From assembly GCA_965199865.1 (NCBI GenBank), contig CBDATU010000003.1, forward strand, positions 1-64,000: a stretch of DNA of 64,000 nucleotides, read 5' to 3'. A model generated the notes under the pieces. That model saw only the letters and a program-made list of their open reading frames with translations. It made no database searches and was not told the DNA's origin. This DNA comes from JAPOUP01 sp965199865. Lineage in GTDB: Bacteria > Pseudomonadota > Alphaproteobacteria > Rhodobacterales > Rhodobacteraceae. How positions within the stretch are numbered: the first letter of the stretch is position 1; each line of letters starts with the position of its first letter. Both the position numbers and the translations under genes were made by a program. Shown here in pieces: positions 52,803 through 62,405 of this stretch.

Positions 52803-52990
52803 CCTCAACGAACCACTTTCCAGTCCCTGCCACCCTGGTCGGCAACCACTTTGTGTCCCGTTCATTGCCCATTTGGAGGGAAGCGTCAACACAATTACCT
52901 TTGAAATTACATGAGTTGGCCTTTGTCCGGAAACAGGCATAACCCGTATTCGCACCGATTCCTGAAGCAAACTCCTGAGGACCTTTCCAC

Positions 52991-53695
52991 GTGCGTTTTC
53001 AGACCCCACTCGTTCCCGCCCGCCTGATCAGGCGCTACAAGCGGTTTCTGTCCGACTTCGAACTTGATGACGGCCGTCAGGTCACCGCCCACTGCCCCAA
53101 TCCTGGTTCCATGCTTGGACTGGCGGACCCTGATACCCGATGCTGGCTGGAGCCCAATGACGACCCGAAGCGGAAACTGAAGTTTGGCTGGCGCATAGTC
53201 GAGCTCGGCAACGGCCATCGGGCGGGAATTGACACTTCAGTACCGAACCGCCTGGTACGTTCGGCGCTGCGGGAGCGACGCATTACCGAACTCTCCGCCT
53301 ACCGCAGCCTGCGGCCCGAGGTGCGATACGGGAAGCGGAGCCGTGTGGATTTTCTGCTTCGCGAACCGGACCTCCCCGATGCCTATGTCGAGGTGAAGAA
53401 CGTTCACCTGCGGCGGGAGGACGACTGGGCGGAATTTCCCGACAGCGTCACCTCCCGGGGTGCACGGCATCTTGACGAACTGGCGGAAATGGTCGCCCAG
53501 GGTCACCGCGCCGTGATGCTCTACATCGTCCAGCGCACCGACTGTGGGCGCTTCCGCCTTGCCGATGATCTGGATCCTGCATATGCAGCCGCATTCTCGC
53601 AGGCCCGTGCTGCCGGGGTGGAAGCCATCTGCTACGACTGCGCGGTCTCGCCTGAACGGATATCCCTCCGCCACGCCATTCCCGTTCTGGTGTGA
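52991..53695 (+). CDS. sfsA: SfsA family protein
   Basis: This 234-aa protein has the SfsA pattern: LVPARLIRRYKRFLSDFEL (OB-fold part), VTAHCPNPGSMLGL, RSRVDFLLREPDLPDAYVEV (nuclease-like DFLL...EVK), FPDSVTSRGARHLDELAEM. It was named for sugar-fermentation stimulation, but the fold suggests nucleic-acid binding. The start is GTG at 52991. It precedes map, as in many Rhodobacterales. Confidence 0.92.
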   Translation: MRFQTPLVPARLIRRYKRFLSDFELDDGRQVTAHCPNPGSMLGLADPDTRCWLEPNDDPKRKLKFGWRIVELGNGHRAGIDTSVPNRLVRSALRERRITELSAYRSLRPEVRYGKRSRVDFLLREPDLPDAYVEVKNVHLRREDDWAEFPDSVTSRGARHLDELAEMVAQGHRAVMLYIVQRTDCGRFRLADDLDPAYAAAFSQARAAGVEAICYDCAVSPERISLRHAIPVLV

Positions 53696-53841
53696 TCATT
53701 CGGGGGTCGGATGGCAGGCGGATCCGTTTCCACAGTCACCCGGATTCGCTCCGCTTTCAGCGCCACAACTCGTTGGCCCACCTCTGGCCCTTTTCACGAG
53801 GTTGCCCTAGATAGGGTCAATCGACCGCGGGGAGAGCAGGC

Positions 53842-54657
53842 GTGAACAACCGCAACCGGGAACAGCTGACAAAGGACGGCATTCGCATCCACGCGCTCCG
53901 TGACTTTGAAGGGATGCGGAAGGCAGGCCGTCTCGCGGCTGAAATCCTGGACGCTGTGGCCCCCATGGTGTGCGTCGGCCAGAGCACCGGTTATCTGGAC
54001 GAGGCGATTCAGTCGCTGATCAGCGATGCTGGTGCCCAATCGGCCACCATCGGATACAGAGGATACCAGCACGCAAGCTGCATATCGGTGAACCATGTGG
54101 TCTGCCATGGCATTCCCAACCCAAAGAAATTCCTGAAGGACGGTGACATCCTCAATGTCGATGTTACGGTGATTGTTGACGGATGGTATGGCGACACATC
54201 AAGAATGTTCGCCGCCGGGACGACTTCCCGCCGGGCCGAGCGGTTGATCCAGGTTACGCATGACGCGCTAATGCGGGGAGTGGCAGCGGTAAGGCCGGGG
54301 AACACGTTCGGAGATATCGGTCATGCGATCCAGAGTTACGTTGAACGGCACCGCATGTCGGTGGTGCGCGAATTCTGCGGTCACGGCCTGGGACGGGTCT
54401 TCCATGCTCCACCCAACGTGCTGCATTACGGGTCGCCCGGGAGCCGTGCGGTGCTGAAAGAGGGCATGTTCTTCACCATTGAGCCAATGGTGAATCTCGG
54501 CCGCCCCGAAACCAAGATACTGCCGGATGACTGGACCGCTGTGACACGTGACAGGTCGCTGTCGGCGCAGTTCGAGCATGCGGTAGGCGTGACGGCGGAC
54601 GGATGCGAAATATTCACGCTTTCTCCGGCCGGGAAGTTTCACCCGACCTGGAGTTAA
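53842..54657 (+). CDS. map: Methionine aminopeptidase, type I
   Basis: This 271-aa metalloenzyme removes the N-terminal methionine from new proteins. Metal ligands are visible: Asp pair in LNVDVTVIVDGWYGDTSRMF, His in CGHGLGRVFHAPPNVLH, Glu in FFTIEPMVN, and Glu in AQFEHAVGVT. Also NHVVCHGIPN. The start is GTG at 53842. Confidence 0.95.
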   Translation: MNNRNREQLTKDGIRIHALRDFEGMRKAGRLAAEILDAVAPMVCVGQSTGYLDEAIQSLISDAGAQSATIGYRGYQHASCISVNHVVCHGIPNPKKFLKDGDILNVDVTVIVDGWYGDTSRMFAAGTTSRRAERLIQVTHDALMRGVAAVRPGNTFGDIGHAIQSYVERHRMSVVREFCGHGLGRVFHAPPNVLHYGSPGSRAVLKEGMFFTIEPMVNLGRPETKILPDDWTAVTRDRSLSAQFEHAVGVTADGCEIFTLSPAGKFHPTWS

Positions 54658-54782
54658 CAGGGGAGCGGATGTCCATCCAGCGCCCCTGAGATGCCGTGTT
54701 CCGATTCCTGTCCCTCCGCCATTGGACCTGGCCTGAGATGTTGGCGGCATGGAGCGGAAGCTGGGTCATCTCGCAGCTCACG

Positions 54783-55196
54783 TCAATAACCTACTGATAA
54801 TAATAGAAAATATATTCCAACCTCGCCCCCAAAGCACATAGTCCGGCCTTTGAATGTCTGAGGGCGTACCCTAATGCCGTTCTGGCCGCCGCTCATCGTA
54901 TCGATGCTGCCGCCCAACATGTTGATGGTGAGGCCACCGCTGCCTTCGTGATCCACGTCAAGGCCATGGCGGCCGGGATGGCCATTGGGACCGGGATCCG
55001 GGTCGACGGCAAGGTTGCCTTGGAAGTTGGTAGTGTAGTTGTTGGCATCGCCGAACAAGTACCCGATGCCGCCGGCTGCACTCTGGTCGCTCCCGTCGCA
55101 GGTGATGGTGTTCTCGGCCGGCGGTGGGTTCGGATCCGTCGGCGGACCGCCGCACTCATCGGCCTGGACGGGGCCAGCTAGCAGGCAGGCGCCCAC
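54783..55196 (-). pseudogene. Fragment of a secreted, probably autotransporter-type protein
   Basis: The frame holds the end of a signal peptide (GACLLAGPVQA), then a secreted start with DECGGPPTDPNPPPAENTIT and CDGSDQSA, and a Gly/Asn-rich body (GGLTINMLGGSIDTMSGGQN) typical of the N-termini of large autotransporters. There is no proper start: only a GTG inside the leader; the ATG at 55201 is in another frame. The C-terminus dissolves into an unrelated tail. It is a remnant between map and pdxJ, a junction that is rearranged relative to related genomes. Confidence 0.5.
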
Positions 55197-55232
55197 GGCA
55201 TGAGTCTTACGCTCACCCTAGATGACAGCGAT

Positions 55233-55997
55233 TCATTTGGCAGCGAACTCCGCACGGGCCTCATCCATGAGCCTGCGCATCTCCTGGATCGCGGACGCAA
55301 GCCCGCGGAACACCGCTTCCCCAACAAGGAAATGGCCAATGTTGAGTTCCATCACCTCCGGAAACGCGGCGACAGGCCTGACCGTATCGTAGGTCAGGCC
55401 ATGGCCGGCATGCACCTCAAGGCCTAGGGAATGCGCGAAAGCTGACATGTCCCGCAACCTTTCGAGCTCCTCCCGAGCTTCATCGGACCTACCTTCGGAA
55501 CTGGCATCACAATACGCTCCCGTATGAAGCTCGACCACATCGGCGCCAATGCGGTGGGCCGCTTCAACCTGCCGGGGATCGGCGGCGATGAAGATCGACA
55601 CCCGACAGCCGACCCCGGCAAGCGGCGAGATGAAATGCGCCAGTCGATTCTCTTCACGGGAAACCTCAAGCCCACCCTCGGTCGTCCGTTCCTCACGTTT
55701 CTCGGGCACGATGCAGACGGCATGCGGTCTGTGACGCAGCGCGATCTCCTGCATCTCGGAAGTCGCGGCCATCTCAAGATTCAGGGGCAGCGAAAGATGT
55801 GCCATCAGACGTTCGATGTCCTCATCCGAAATATGCCGCCGGTCCTCGCGCAGATGTGCGGTGATGCCGTCGGCACCCGCCTCCTCAGCGATTCTCGCGG
55901 CTCGGACAGGATCCGGATAGGTCGAGCCACGGGCGTTCCGAACCGTGGCAACATGATCGATGTTCACCCCAAGCCGAAGTTTGCCCTCTGGTTCCAT
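55233..55997 (-). CDS. pdxJ: Pyridoxine 5'-phosphate synthase
   Basis: This 254-aa TIM-barrel enzyme condenses 3-amino-2-oxopropyl phosphate and deoxyxylulose 5-phosphate in vitamin B6 synthesis. It shows LRLGVNIDHVATVRNARG, DGITAHLREDRRHISDEDI, NLEMAATSEM, VSIFIAADPRQVEAA and VELHTGAYC. The ATG at 55997 suits the family. acpS usually comes next but is 41 kb away here. Confidence 0.95.
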   Translation of the reverse strand: MEPEGKLRLGVNIDHVATVRNARGSTYPDPVRAARIAEEAGADGITAHLREDRRHISDEDIERLMAHLSLPLNLEMAATSEMQEIALRHRPHAVCIVPEKREERTTEGGLEVSREENRLAHFISPLAGVGCRVSIFIAADPRQVEAAHRIGADVVELHTGAYCDASSEGRSDEAREELERLRDMSAFAHSLGLEVHAGHGLTYDTVRPVAAFPEVMELNIGHFLVGEAVFRGLASAIQEMRRLMDEARAEFAAK

Positions 55998-56007
55998 GGA
56001 TGCCTCC

Positions 56008-56706
56008 CTAAAGATCCGGCTGTGTGGGGCGTTGCACATTCCGTGCTCCCGACATCATCGGGGACCGCTCGTCCGTTCCCGCCTGCTTCGGCATCCGCTG
56101 GCGCTTCGCGAACTTTTCCTTCAGCTTCTTCACCCGGCGCTTCTTGTACGCGCCGACAGCAGGCACGGTCAGGAAATAGGCCGCCGCCCCAGCTATAATG
56201 CCCGGAACGATGCCTCCTACAATATACGGTAGGAACACGTGCCGGTAGAATCCACGCATCTGGCTCCATTGCGTCACGTCGTCGGTGAAGATGGCGGCGA
56301 AGTTACGCCATAGCTCCAGGGTCGCACGGCTGAACTCCGCGAAGACCTGATGCAGCGGCACCTGAATCGGCATGCCAAGAATCCACCCACCTAGTTCCAG
56401 GCAGAACGCGGCGATGATCGGAAAGGTGAGTGGATTGCCAATGAACGTTGCCAGAAGTGCGGCAACGACGTTGCCCTGTATAACGAATGCCAGCGCCGCC
56501 GCCAGCAGGAAATGCAGCCCAAACAGAGGCGTGAAACAGACAAAGACGCCAACGGCCACCCCCCGCGCGATCCTGTGTGGTTCATCGGGCAGACGGCGCA
56601 GACGGTGCATGACATAATAGGCGGAACGTCTCCACCCGCCCCTTGGATATAGGAACTGGCCAACGACCTGCAGCCAACTGCGCGCATCCCGACGTTTGAA
56701 GACCAC
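56008..56706 (-). CDS. DUF2062 membrane protein
   Basis: This 232-aa protein has helices at residues ~47-85 (RGVAVGVFVCFTPLFGLHFL, NVVAALLATFIGNPLTFPII, the DUF2062 signature) and ~160-185, and a basic C-terminal tail. Function unknown; the family is linked to envelope or glycosyl transfer. GTG start. It lies 10 bp before pdxJ and 20 bp after spoT. Confidence 0.88.
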   Translation of the reverse strand: MVFKRRDARSWLQVVGQFLYPRGGWRRSAYYVMHRLRRLPDEPHRIARGVAVGVFVCFTPLFGLHFLLAAALAFVIQGNVVAALLATFIGNPLTFPIIAAFCLELGGWILGMPIQVPLHQVFAEFSRATLELWRNFAAIFTDDVTQWSQMRGFYRHVFLPYIVGGIVPGIIAGAAAYFLTVPAVGAYKKRRVKKLKEKFAKRQRMPKQAGTDERSPMMSGARNVQRPTQPDL

Positions 56707-56726
56707 CTTTCGCCCGCTGCTCCCGT

Positions 56727-58868
56727 TTATTGCTGTGGTTTGCGACTCAGATCCCGGCGCCGCTCAATTGAGGCTACTTCGCTTTCCGCCTCAAGTGACA
56801 GTACCAAAGCGTGAAGATGCTCCGCGTCCCTGAGCTCCACATCAATGATCAGCCTGTAGAAATCCGGCTTCCGGTCAATGAACCTAAGATCCGATATGTT
56901 GGCGCGCTGCTCGCCTATCAAGGTGCAGACCCGACCAAGAACGCCCGCAAAATTGGAAATCGTGATGTCGAAGCTTACTGTGTGGGCGGCCGGGTGCAGC
57001 CCGGGATGCCAGTGCAGATCGACCCAGCGATCGGACTGGTCCTCGAACTCTCCAAGGGCAGGACAGTCAATGGCATGAACGTACACCCCCTTGCCGAGAT
57101 AGCTAATTCCGACAATGCGCTCTTCCGGCACGGGCTGGCAGCATTGTGCCCGCTCGAAATTCTGGCCCGTGGCAAGCCCCACCACGGCGTGGGCCAGGTC
57201 GACTTCCTCGCCCGTCTCGGGTACCAGCTCGGGATAGAGAGTCCTGACCACCTCCTTTCCGGTGATCTCAGCGCGACCGAGCGCATCCAGGAGTTCCTGG
57301 CTGTCATCCATTCCCAACTGTCGCGCTGCGGTCACAAGCGCCTTCTCGGTGGCACGTTTGCCGACATGATCGAATGCCAGGCGCACCAGTTCCCGTCCAC
57401 TCGCGATAGACCATTTCCGCCGCTTCTCACCCAGGAAGGTCTTGATCGCGTTCCTGGCCTTGCCCGTCTTGACCATACCTTCCCAACTGGCATGGGGACG
57501 CTGGCCCTTGGCGGTGATTATCTCGACCATCCGGCCATTCTTGATGCGGGAGGAGAGCGGTACACGCTTATGGTCGATTTTCGCCATGACGCATCGGTGA
57601 CCGATTTCGGTATGGATCGCATAGGCGAAATCCAGTGGTGTCGCCCCACTCGGAAGCGTGACCACATCCCCCTTCGGCGTGTAGCAGAATACCTTGTCGG
57701 TATACATGTCGAGCTTTACGTTCTCCAGGAACTCCTCAAAACTGTCGCCTGGACTCTGACGTTCGGTCAGGTCGGACAGCCATTTATTGGGGATCACGGC
57801 GAATGGATTTCCCGACCTGACGTCATCGCGGTAAGCCCAGTGGGCGGCGACACCGCTCTCAGCCACATCATGCATCTGACGAGTGCGGATCTGGATCTCG
57901 ACGCGTCTGCCCTCGCGCCCGGAAACGGTGGTATGAATGGAACGGTAGCCATTGGATTTGGGCTGGCTGATATAATCCTTGAACCTGCCTGGCACGGCGC
58001 TCCATCTCTGATGCATCACGCCAAGGACACGGTAGCAGTCGTCCCTCTCGTCGACCAGCAGGCGAAAACCGTAGATATCGGAAAGCCGGGCAAAACTCAG
58101 TTCCTTCTCCTGCATCTTTCGCCATATGGAATACGGCCTCTTGGCACGGCCCATCACCTCCGCTTCGATTCCGGCCCGCGACAGCTCATCCTTAATGTCA
58201 GCCGTAATCTTCGAGACCACGTCGCCGGTCTCCTGCTTGAGCCTGGCGAAGCGGCGCATGATTGACTTGCGACCATCAGGATTCAGGACGCTGAAGGCAA
58301 GATCCTCAAGTTCGTCCCGCATCCACTGCATTCCCATCCGGCCTGCAAGCGGGGCGAAGATCTCCATCGTTTCGCGCGCCTTCTTCACCTGCTTGTCGGG
58401 CTTCAGATGCCTGATCGTACGCATGTTGTGCAGGCGGTCCGCCAGTTTGACCAGAATGACCCGCACATCCCTGGACGTCGCCAGAAACAGCTTGCGGAAA
58501 TTCTCGGCCTGCTTGGCACCTGAGCCGGAATGCTGGAGGTCAGTCAGCTTGGTAACACCATCGACGAGTTCCGCAACCTCGGTGCCGAAACGGCTTTGAA
58601 TCTCGGCATAGGTTGAAATGGTGTCCTCGATCGTGTCGTGCAGGAGTGCCGTTACGATCGTCTGATCCTCAAGCCGCATTTCAGCGAGGATCTGGGCGAC
58701 CTTGACGGGATGGGTGAAGTAGGGATCACCCGATTGCCGGAACTGACCCCTATGCATTGACCTGCTGTATTCGTATGCCTCGCGAATCAGCGAAGCATCA
58801 GACTTGGAATTGTAAATCCGGATCTTTTCGACCAAATCCTCAACGTCGATCAGACCATCCCGCGGCAT
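56727..58868 (-). CDS. spoT: Bifunctional (p)ppGpp synthetase/hydrolase
   Basis: This 713-aa Rel/Spo protein sets the level of the stringent-response alarmone. The HD hydrolase site is intact (H53, then LLHDTIEDT at ~75-83). The synthetase part has RLSDIYGFRLLVDERDDCYR and PKSNGYRSIHTTVSG; the TGS domain VFCYTPKGDVVTLPSGATPL follows, and a C-terminal ACT domain (FAGVLGRVCTLIGEQRANIS). As the only homologue in view, it is probably the single Rsh enzyme of this organism. Confidence 0.95.
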   Translation of the reverse strand: MPRDGLIDVEDLVEKIRIYNSKSDASLIREAYEYSRSMHRGQFRQSGDPYFTHPVKVAQILAEMRLEDQTIVTALLHDTIEDTISTYAEIQSRFGTEVAELVDGVTKLTDLQHSGSGAKQAENFRKLFLATSRDVRVILVKLADRLHNMRTIRHLKPDKQVKKARETMEIFAPLAGRMGMQWMRDELEDLAFSVLNPDGRKSIMRRFARLKQETGDVVSKITADIKDELSRAGIEAEVMGRAKRPYSIWRKMQEKELSFARLSDIYGFRLLVDERDDCYRVLGVMHQRWSAVPGRFKDYISQPKSNGYRSIHTTVSGREGRRVEIQIRTRQMHDVAESGVAAHWAYRDDVRSGNPFAVIPNKWLSDLTERQSPGDSFEEFLENVKLDMYTDKVFCYTPKGDVVTLPSGATPLDFAYAIHTEIGHRCVMAKIDHKRVPLSSRIKNGRMVEIITAKGQRPHASWEGMVKTGKARNAIKTFLGEKRRKWSIASGRELVRLAFDHVGKRATEKALVTAARQLGMDDSQELLDALGRAEITGKEVVRTLYPELVPETGEEVDLAHAVVGLATGQNFERAQCCQPVPEERIVGISYLGKGVYVHAIDCPALGEFEDQSDRWVDLHWHPGLHPAAHTVSFDITISNFAGVLGRVCTLIGEQRANISDLRFIDRKPDFYRLIIDVELRDAEHLHALVLSLEAESEVASIERRRDLSRKPQQ

Positions 58869-58885
58869 GGTGGAGTCCCAGTCGG

Positions 58886-59236
58886 CTATCCGGATTCATG
58901 CGCCGCCATCAGCGCGCGCAACCGATCTTCAGTCAGGTCATCGTCGGTTGGACGGTCGTCTCCGAAATCCATAGGCAGGGACATCTGAAGCTCTTCGGGC
59001 ATGTCCACCTCGTTCTCATTCTGGTGGCTCGCAATCATCCGTTCGCGCAGATACTCGGCGCCCTGCGTCTCATCAGCGATCTCCCGTAGCGCAACGACCG
59101 GATTCTTGTCATCGTCGCGATCAACGGTTATTGGCGCACCAGTGGAAATCTCCCTCGCGCGATAGCTGGCGAGCATTACCAGATCGAATCGATTCGGAAC
59201 TTTGTCAACGCAGTCTTCGACCGTAACGCGGGCCAT
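58886..59236 (-). CDS. rpoZ: RNA polymerase omega subunit
   Basis: This 116-aa protein opens MARVTVEDCVDKVPNRFDLV and contains MLASYRAREISTG and NPVVALREIADET, the omega signature; the C-terminal tail is acidic. It stabilises RNA polymerase and mediates ppGpp binding. It is 17 bp upstream of spoT. Confidence 0.95.
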   Translation of the reverse strand: MARVTVEDCVDKVPNRFDLVMLASYRAREISTGAPITVDRDDDKNPVVALREIADETQGAEYLRERMIASHQNENEVDMPEELQMSLPMDFGDDRPTDDDLTEDRLRALMAAHESG

Positions 59237-59294
59237 GGTCTCTCCAGTTCTGGATCAGGAAGGCGGTAAGAAAGCGCTCTTAAGCTGTCACATG

Positions 59295-59939
59295 CTACTT
59301 GGCAAGTGAAATGGGATCTCCTGTGTCCATTCGCAACCTCCTAACCGCAGCCCTTTCGTCCACAGGCAGCGAGTCGAGCATCTGCTCGACATTCAGGCCG
59401 GTGACCGGATGTCTCCATTCAGGCACGATTTCGAGGAGCGGAACCAGCACAAAGGCCCGGTCCTGTAGCCGGGGATGGGGAAGAATGAGTTCGTCGGGCG
59501 CTCGAAGTCGCTGGATTTCCGGAGAAATGTCACGCCAGGCTAGGTAAGTCTCCGCATTGGGTAGAACCGCATCACCGAAGGCAATCAGATCGAGATCCAA
59601 AGTCCGATGCCCCCAGCGCCTGTCACGCCTGCGTCCGAATTCCAGTTCTATCGAATTGAGGACCTTCAAAACTGCGTGAGCGTCCGCAATCCCTGAGATG
59701 ACCGCCGCGGCATTGACGTAGTCGGGGCCAGCGCCCTTCGGAAAACAGGGGGTGGCGTAAATTTGACTTGCCCTATCCACCCGCAGTGGCGATGTGGCGA
59801 TTCTGCGGAGCGCCGCCAATAGCGATTCCCGAGGCGAACCGAAACGGCTTGGAATATTGGCTCCCAATGCGACGAGGGCCTGCGTTCGGACTCCAGATAG
59901 GTCCTGCGGCGATTTGTTCTGGGCGAAGTCCTGCGGCAT
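59295..59939 (-). CDS. folK: 2-amino-4-hydroxy-6-hydroxymethyldihydropteridine pyrophosphokinase
   Basis: This 214-aa folate-synthesis enzyme has VALGANIPSRFGSPRESLLA, YATPCFPKGAGPDYVNAA, EFGRRRDRRWGHRTLDLDLI (signature) and LILPHPRLQDRAFVLVPL. It includes about 20 extra N-terminal residues compared with shorter homologues. It lies 58 bp upstream of rpoZ. Confidence 0.94.
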   Translation of the reverse strand: MPQDFAQNKSPQDLSGVRTQALVALGANIPSRFGSPRESLLAALRRIATSPLRVDRASQIYATPCFPKGAGPDYVNAAAVISGIADAHAVLKVLNSIELEFGRRRDRRWGHRTLDLDLIAFGDAVLPNAETYLAWRDISPEIQRLRAPDELILPHPRLQDRAFVLVPLLEIVPEWRHPVTGLNVEQMLDSLPVDERAAVRRLRMDTGDPISLAK

Positions 59940-60058
59940 TGAATTCTTTCCTAACGCACATTATGTTAGTTATGCTTCGACTTATGCGATCAAGGCAATT
60001 CACCCCATCGGGCATTGAAGCATCAATTTTGCAATCTGGATAATCGAGAGGATTGGAA

Positions 60059-60619
60059 ATGTTCTATCGAGACGAGCGGCTGGCGTTGTTCATTGACGGA
60101 TCGAATCTCTATGCAGCAGCCAAAGCGCTGGGTTTTGACATCGATTACAAGCTTCTACGGCAGGAATTCATGCGCCGGGGGAAACTGCTGCGCGCATTCT
60201 ACTATACAGCCCTTCTGGAAAGCGAAGATTACTCGCCAATCCGCCCTCTGGTTGACTGGCTTCATTACAACGGCTTCTCCATGGTAACGAAACCCGCCAA
60301 AGAATTCATCGACAGCATGGGACGTCGGAAAGTCAAGGGTAACATGGACATCGAGTTGGCCGTGGACGCCATGGAACTGGCACCGCATGTGGACCACATG
60401 GTGCTGTTTTCAGGCGACGGCGATTTTCGACCCCTTGTCGATGCCCTGCAGCGTCGCGGAGTGCGGGTGTCGGTCGTTTCGACCATTAGAAGCCAACCGC
60501 CAATGATTGCCGATGAACTGCGCCGTCAGGCCGATAACTTCATTGAACTGGACGAACTGAAGGACGTCATTGGCCGATCGCCACGGGATGTCAAACCGGG
60601 GACAGCCACCCACGAGTGA
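60059..60619 (+). CDS. NYN-domain protein (LabA/DUF88 family), putative RNase
   Basis: This 186-aa protein has the PIN-like NYN core: RLALFIDGSNLYAAAKAL (first Asp), KGNMDIELAVDAMELAP, HMVLFSGDGDFRPLVDALQR (central acidic residues) and ADELRRQADNFIELDEL. Such proteins are predicted metal-dependent RNases. The ATG at 60059 has GAGAGGA six nt upstream. It is divergent from folK, an arrangement frequent in Rhodobacterales. Confidence 0.9.
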   Translation: MFYRDERLALFIDGSNLYAAAKALGFDIDYKLLRQEFMRRGKLLRAFYYTALLESEDYSPIRPLVDWLHYNGFSMVTKPAKEFIDSMGRRKVKGNMDIELAVDAMELAPHVDHMVLFSGDGDFRPLVDALQRRGVRVSVVSTIRSQPPMIADELRRQADNFIELDELKDVIGRSPRDVKPGTATHE

Positions 60620-60661
60620 CCTGGACAGCGTCATGGTGGGGTTTCACCCAGCCCGGGATGA

Positions 60662-61699
60662 ATGAAACAATTAGGACGCGCCACAGCCCCGGCCTTGACC
60701 TCAGACAGCGAACCAATTAGGGTTGATGTGGATCAGGGGAGTGCGGAATTGGAAAAACCTCCATTGACTCTGCTGCTCGCGGCACCTCGAGGGTTCTGCG
60801 CCGGTGTGGAACGGGCGATCAGGATCGTGGAGCTGGCGCTGCGAAAATGGGGTGCACCAGTCTATGTCCGGCATGAGATAGTTCATAACAAGCATGTTGT
60901 TGATGAACTGCGCGCCAAGGGAACGGTGTTTGTCGAACATCTGGACGAATGTCCAAATGACCGCCCGGTGATCTTTTCGGCCCACGGCGTGCCAAAATCC
61001 GTTCCAGCGGAAGCGGCAACGCGGGAAATGATCTATGTGGACGCCGCCTGTCCGCTGGTGTCCAAAGTGCATATTGAGGCGGAACGGCATCATCGGAACG
61101 GTCTGCAGATCGTGATGATCGGTCATGCGGACCACCCCGAAACCCGAGGCACGATAGGACAGCTACCGGACGGAGAGATACTGCTTGTCGAGACCGTAAA
61201 CGACGTAGCGACGCTGGAAGTCCGCGACTCCGATAAACTTGCCTACATTACTCAGACCACGTTGTCGATTGACGATACTGCGGAAATAGTGGCGGCATTG
61301 ACGGCTCGTTTCCCTGGAATCGCCGGGCCGCGCAAGCAGGACATATGTTATGCCACGACCAACCGGCAGCATGCGGTCAAGGCAATCGCTCCGAGGGCTG
61401 ACGCGATGCTGGTGATCGGTGCTCCAAACTCATCGAACTCCAGACGGCTCGTAGAGGTCAGCGTCGCGGCCGGCTGCGGGTATTCGCAGCTGGTGCGAAG
61501 CGTGGACGAGGTTGACTGGCGCGCGCTGGAAGGTGCGCGCACCATTGGAGTCACTGCTGGTGCCAGCGCACCGGAAACATTGGTCAGCGAAGTGGTCGAG
61601 GCCTTCCGGGAGCGCTTCGATGTGACCATGGAACAGGTGGAGACATCGGTGGAAAACGTCGAGTTCAAGCTGCCGCAGATCCTGCGCGAACATGCATGA
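60662..61699 (+). CDS. ispH: 4-hydroxy-3-methylbut-2-enyl diphosphate reductase
   Basis: This 345-aa iron-sulfur enzyme is the last step of the MEP isoprenoid pathway. The three cluster cysteines are seen in APRGFCAGVERAI, DAACPLVSKVH and QDICYATTNRQ. Also VRHEIVHNKHVVDELRAKG, IFSAHGVPKSVPAEA and TTLSIDDTAEI. The ATG at 60662 gives a ~34-residue leader longer than usual; a GTG at 60722 would match the family better. Confidence 0.94.
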   Translation: MKQLGRATAPALTSDSEPIRVDVDQGSAELEKPPLTLLLAAPRGFCAGVERAIRIVELALRKWGAPVYVRHEIVHNKHVVDELRAKGTVFVEHLDECPNDRPVIFSAHGVPKSVPAEAATREMIYVDAACPLVSKVHIEAERHHRNGLQIVMIGHADHPETRGTIGQLPDGEILLVETVNDVATLEVRDSDKLAYITQTTLSIDDTAEIVAALTARFPGIAGPRKQDICYATTNRQHAVKAIAPRADAMLVIGAPNSSNSRRLVEVSVAAGCGYSQLVRSVDEVDWRALEGARTIGVTAGASAPETLVSEVVEAFRERFDVTMEQVETSVENVEFKLPQILREHA

Positions 61700-61823
61700 A
61701 GGACAGAGTGCCTGACGCAGACCAGTGCCTGCTCAATCCCCCTGGACCGGAATATGCCAGACAGATGGGGTGCCGCATTACCATCCCTACGGCGTTACCA
61801 CTTGGTCTTACCATGGATCTGCC

Positions 61824-62405
61824 ATGAACCTGACGGTTCGGGTTTATGACCGGATGGCAGACGAATACGTGGCAATGGTGGGGGATTCCACACCCAAAGA
61901 TCTTGCTGAATTCATCAGGGCCGTTCCATCAGGTACAAGAATCCTTGATCTGGGCTGTGGACCTGGACACCACGCCGCCTGCATGGCGAAGGCGGGACTG
62001 GACGTGCTGGCGGTCGACGGCTCCGCGGAAATGGTGGCGCGGGCCTCCCGTCAGGATGGAGTGGATGCCAGACAGGCGGACTTCGATGACATTCCCACAT
62101 TCGGTCCCGTGGGCGCCATATGGGCGAGTTTCTCGCTTCTTCACGCTCCGCGCACCGACCTGCCCCGGCATCTCTCGGCACTGCATGCGATCTGCGAAGC
62201 TGATGGCCCCCTGTTTATCGGTATGAAACTCGGCACGGGTGAAAGGACCGATCGGCTGGGACGACACTATAGCTATTACTCTGAGGACGAACTGCGTAAG
62301 ATGCTTCTGGAAGCGGGATTTTTCCCCAAAGCAGCCCGGTTCGGTTCGGGAAAGGGTCTCTCCGGTGATGTCGAGGACTGGATCACAATGCTGGCCCATG
62401 CCTGA
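61824..62405 (+). CDS. Class I SAM-dependent methyltransferase
   Basis: This 193-aa protein has motif I ILDLGCGPGHHAACMAKAG, motif II VLAVDGSAEMVARAS and AIWASFSLLHAPRTDLPRHL, as in small-molecule methyltransferases. The substrate is unknown. The ATG at 61824 (MNLTVRVYDRMADEY) fits; a longer frame to 61725 does not look like protein. It overlaps rnhA by 8 bp, an association common near ispH. Confidence 0.88.
   Translation: MNLTVRVYDRMADEYVAMVGDSTPKDLAEFIRAVPSGTRILDLGCGPGHHAACMAKAGLDVLAVDGSAEMVARASRQDGVDARQADFDDIPTFGPVGAIWASFSLLHAPRTDLPRHLSALHAICEADGPLFIGMKLGTGERTDRLGRHYSYYSEDELRKMLLEAGFFPKAARFGSGKGLSGDVEDWITMLAHA

Noticed and set aside
56811..58265. 484-codon plus-strand open frame
   Set aside because: Antisense to spoT, whose domains are all intact; no recognisable protein features.
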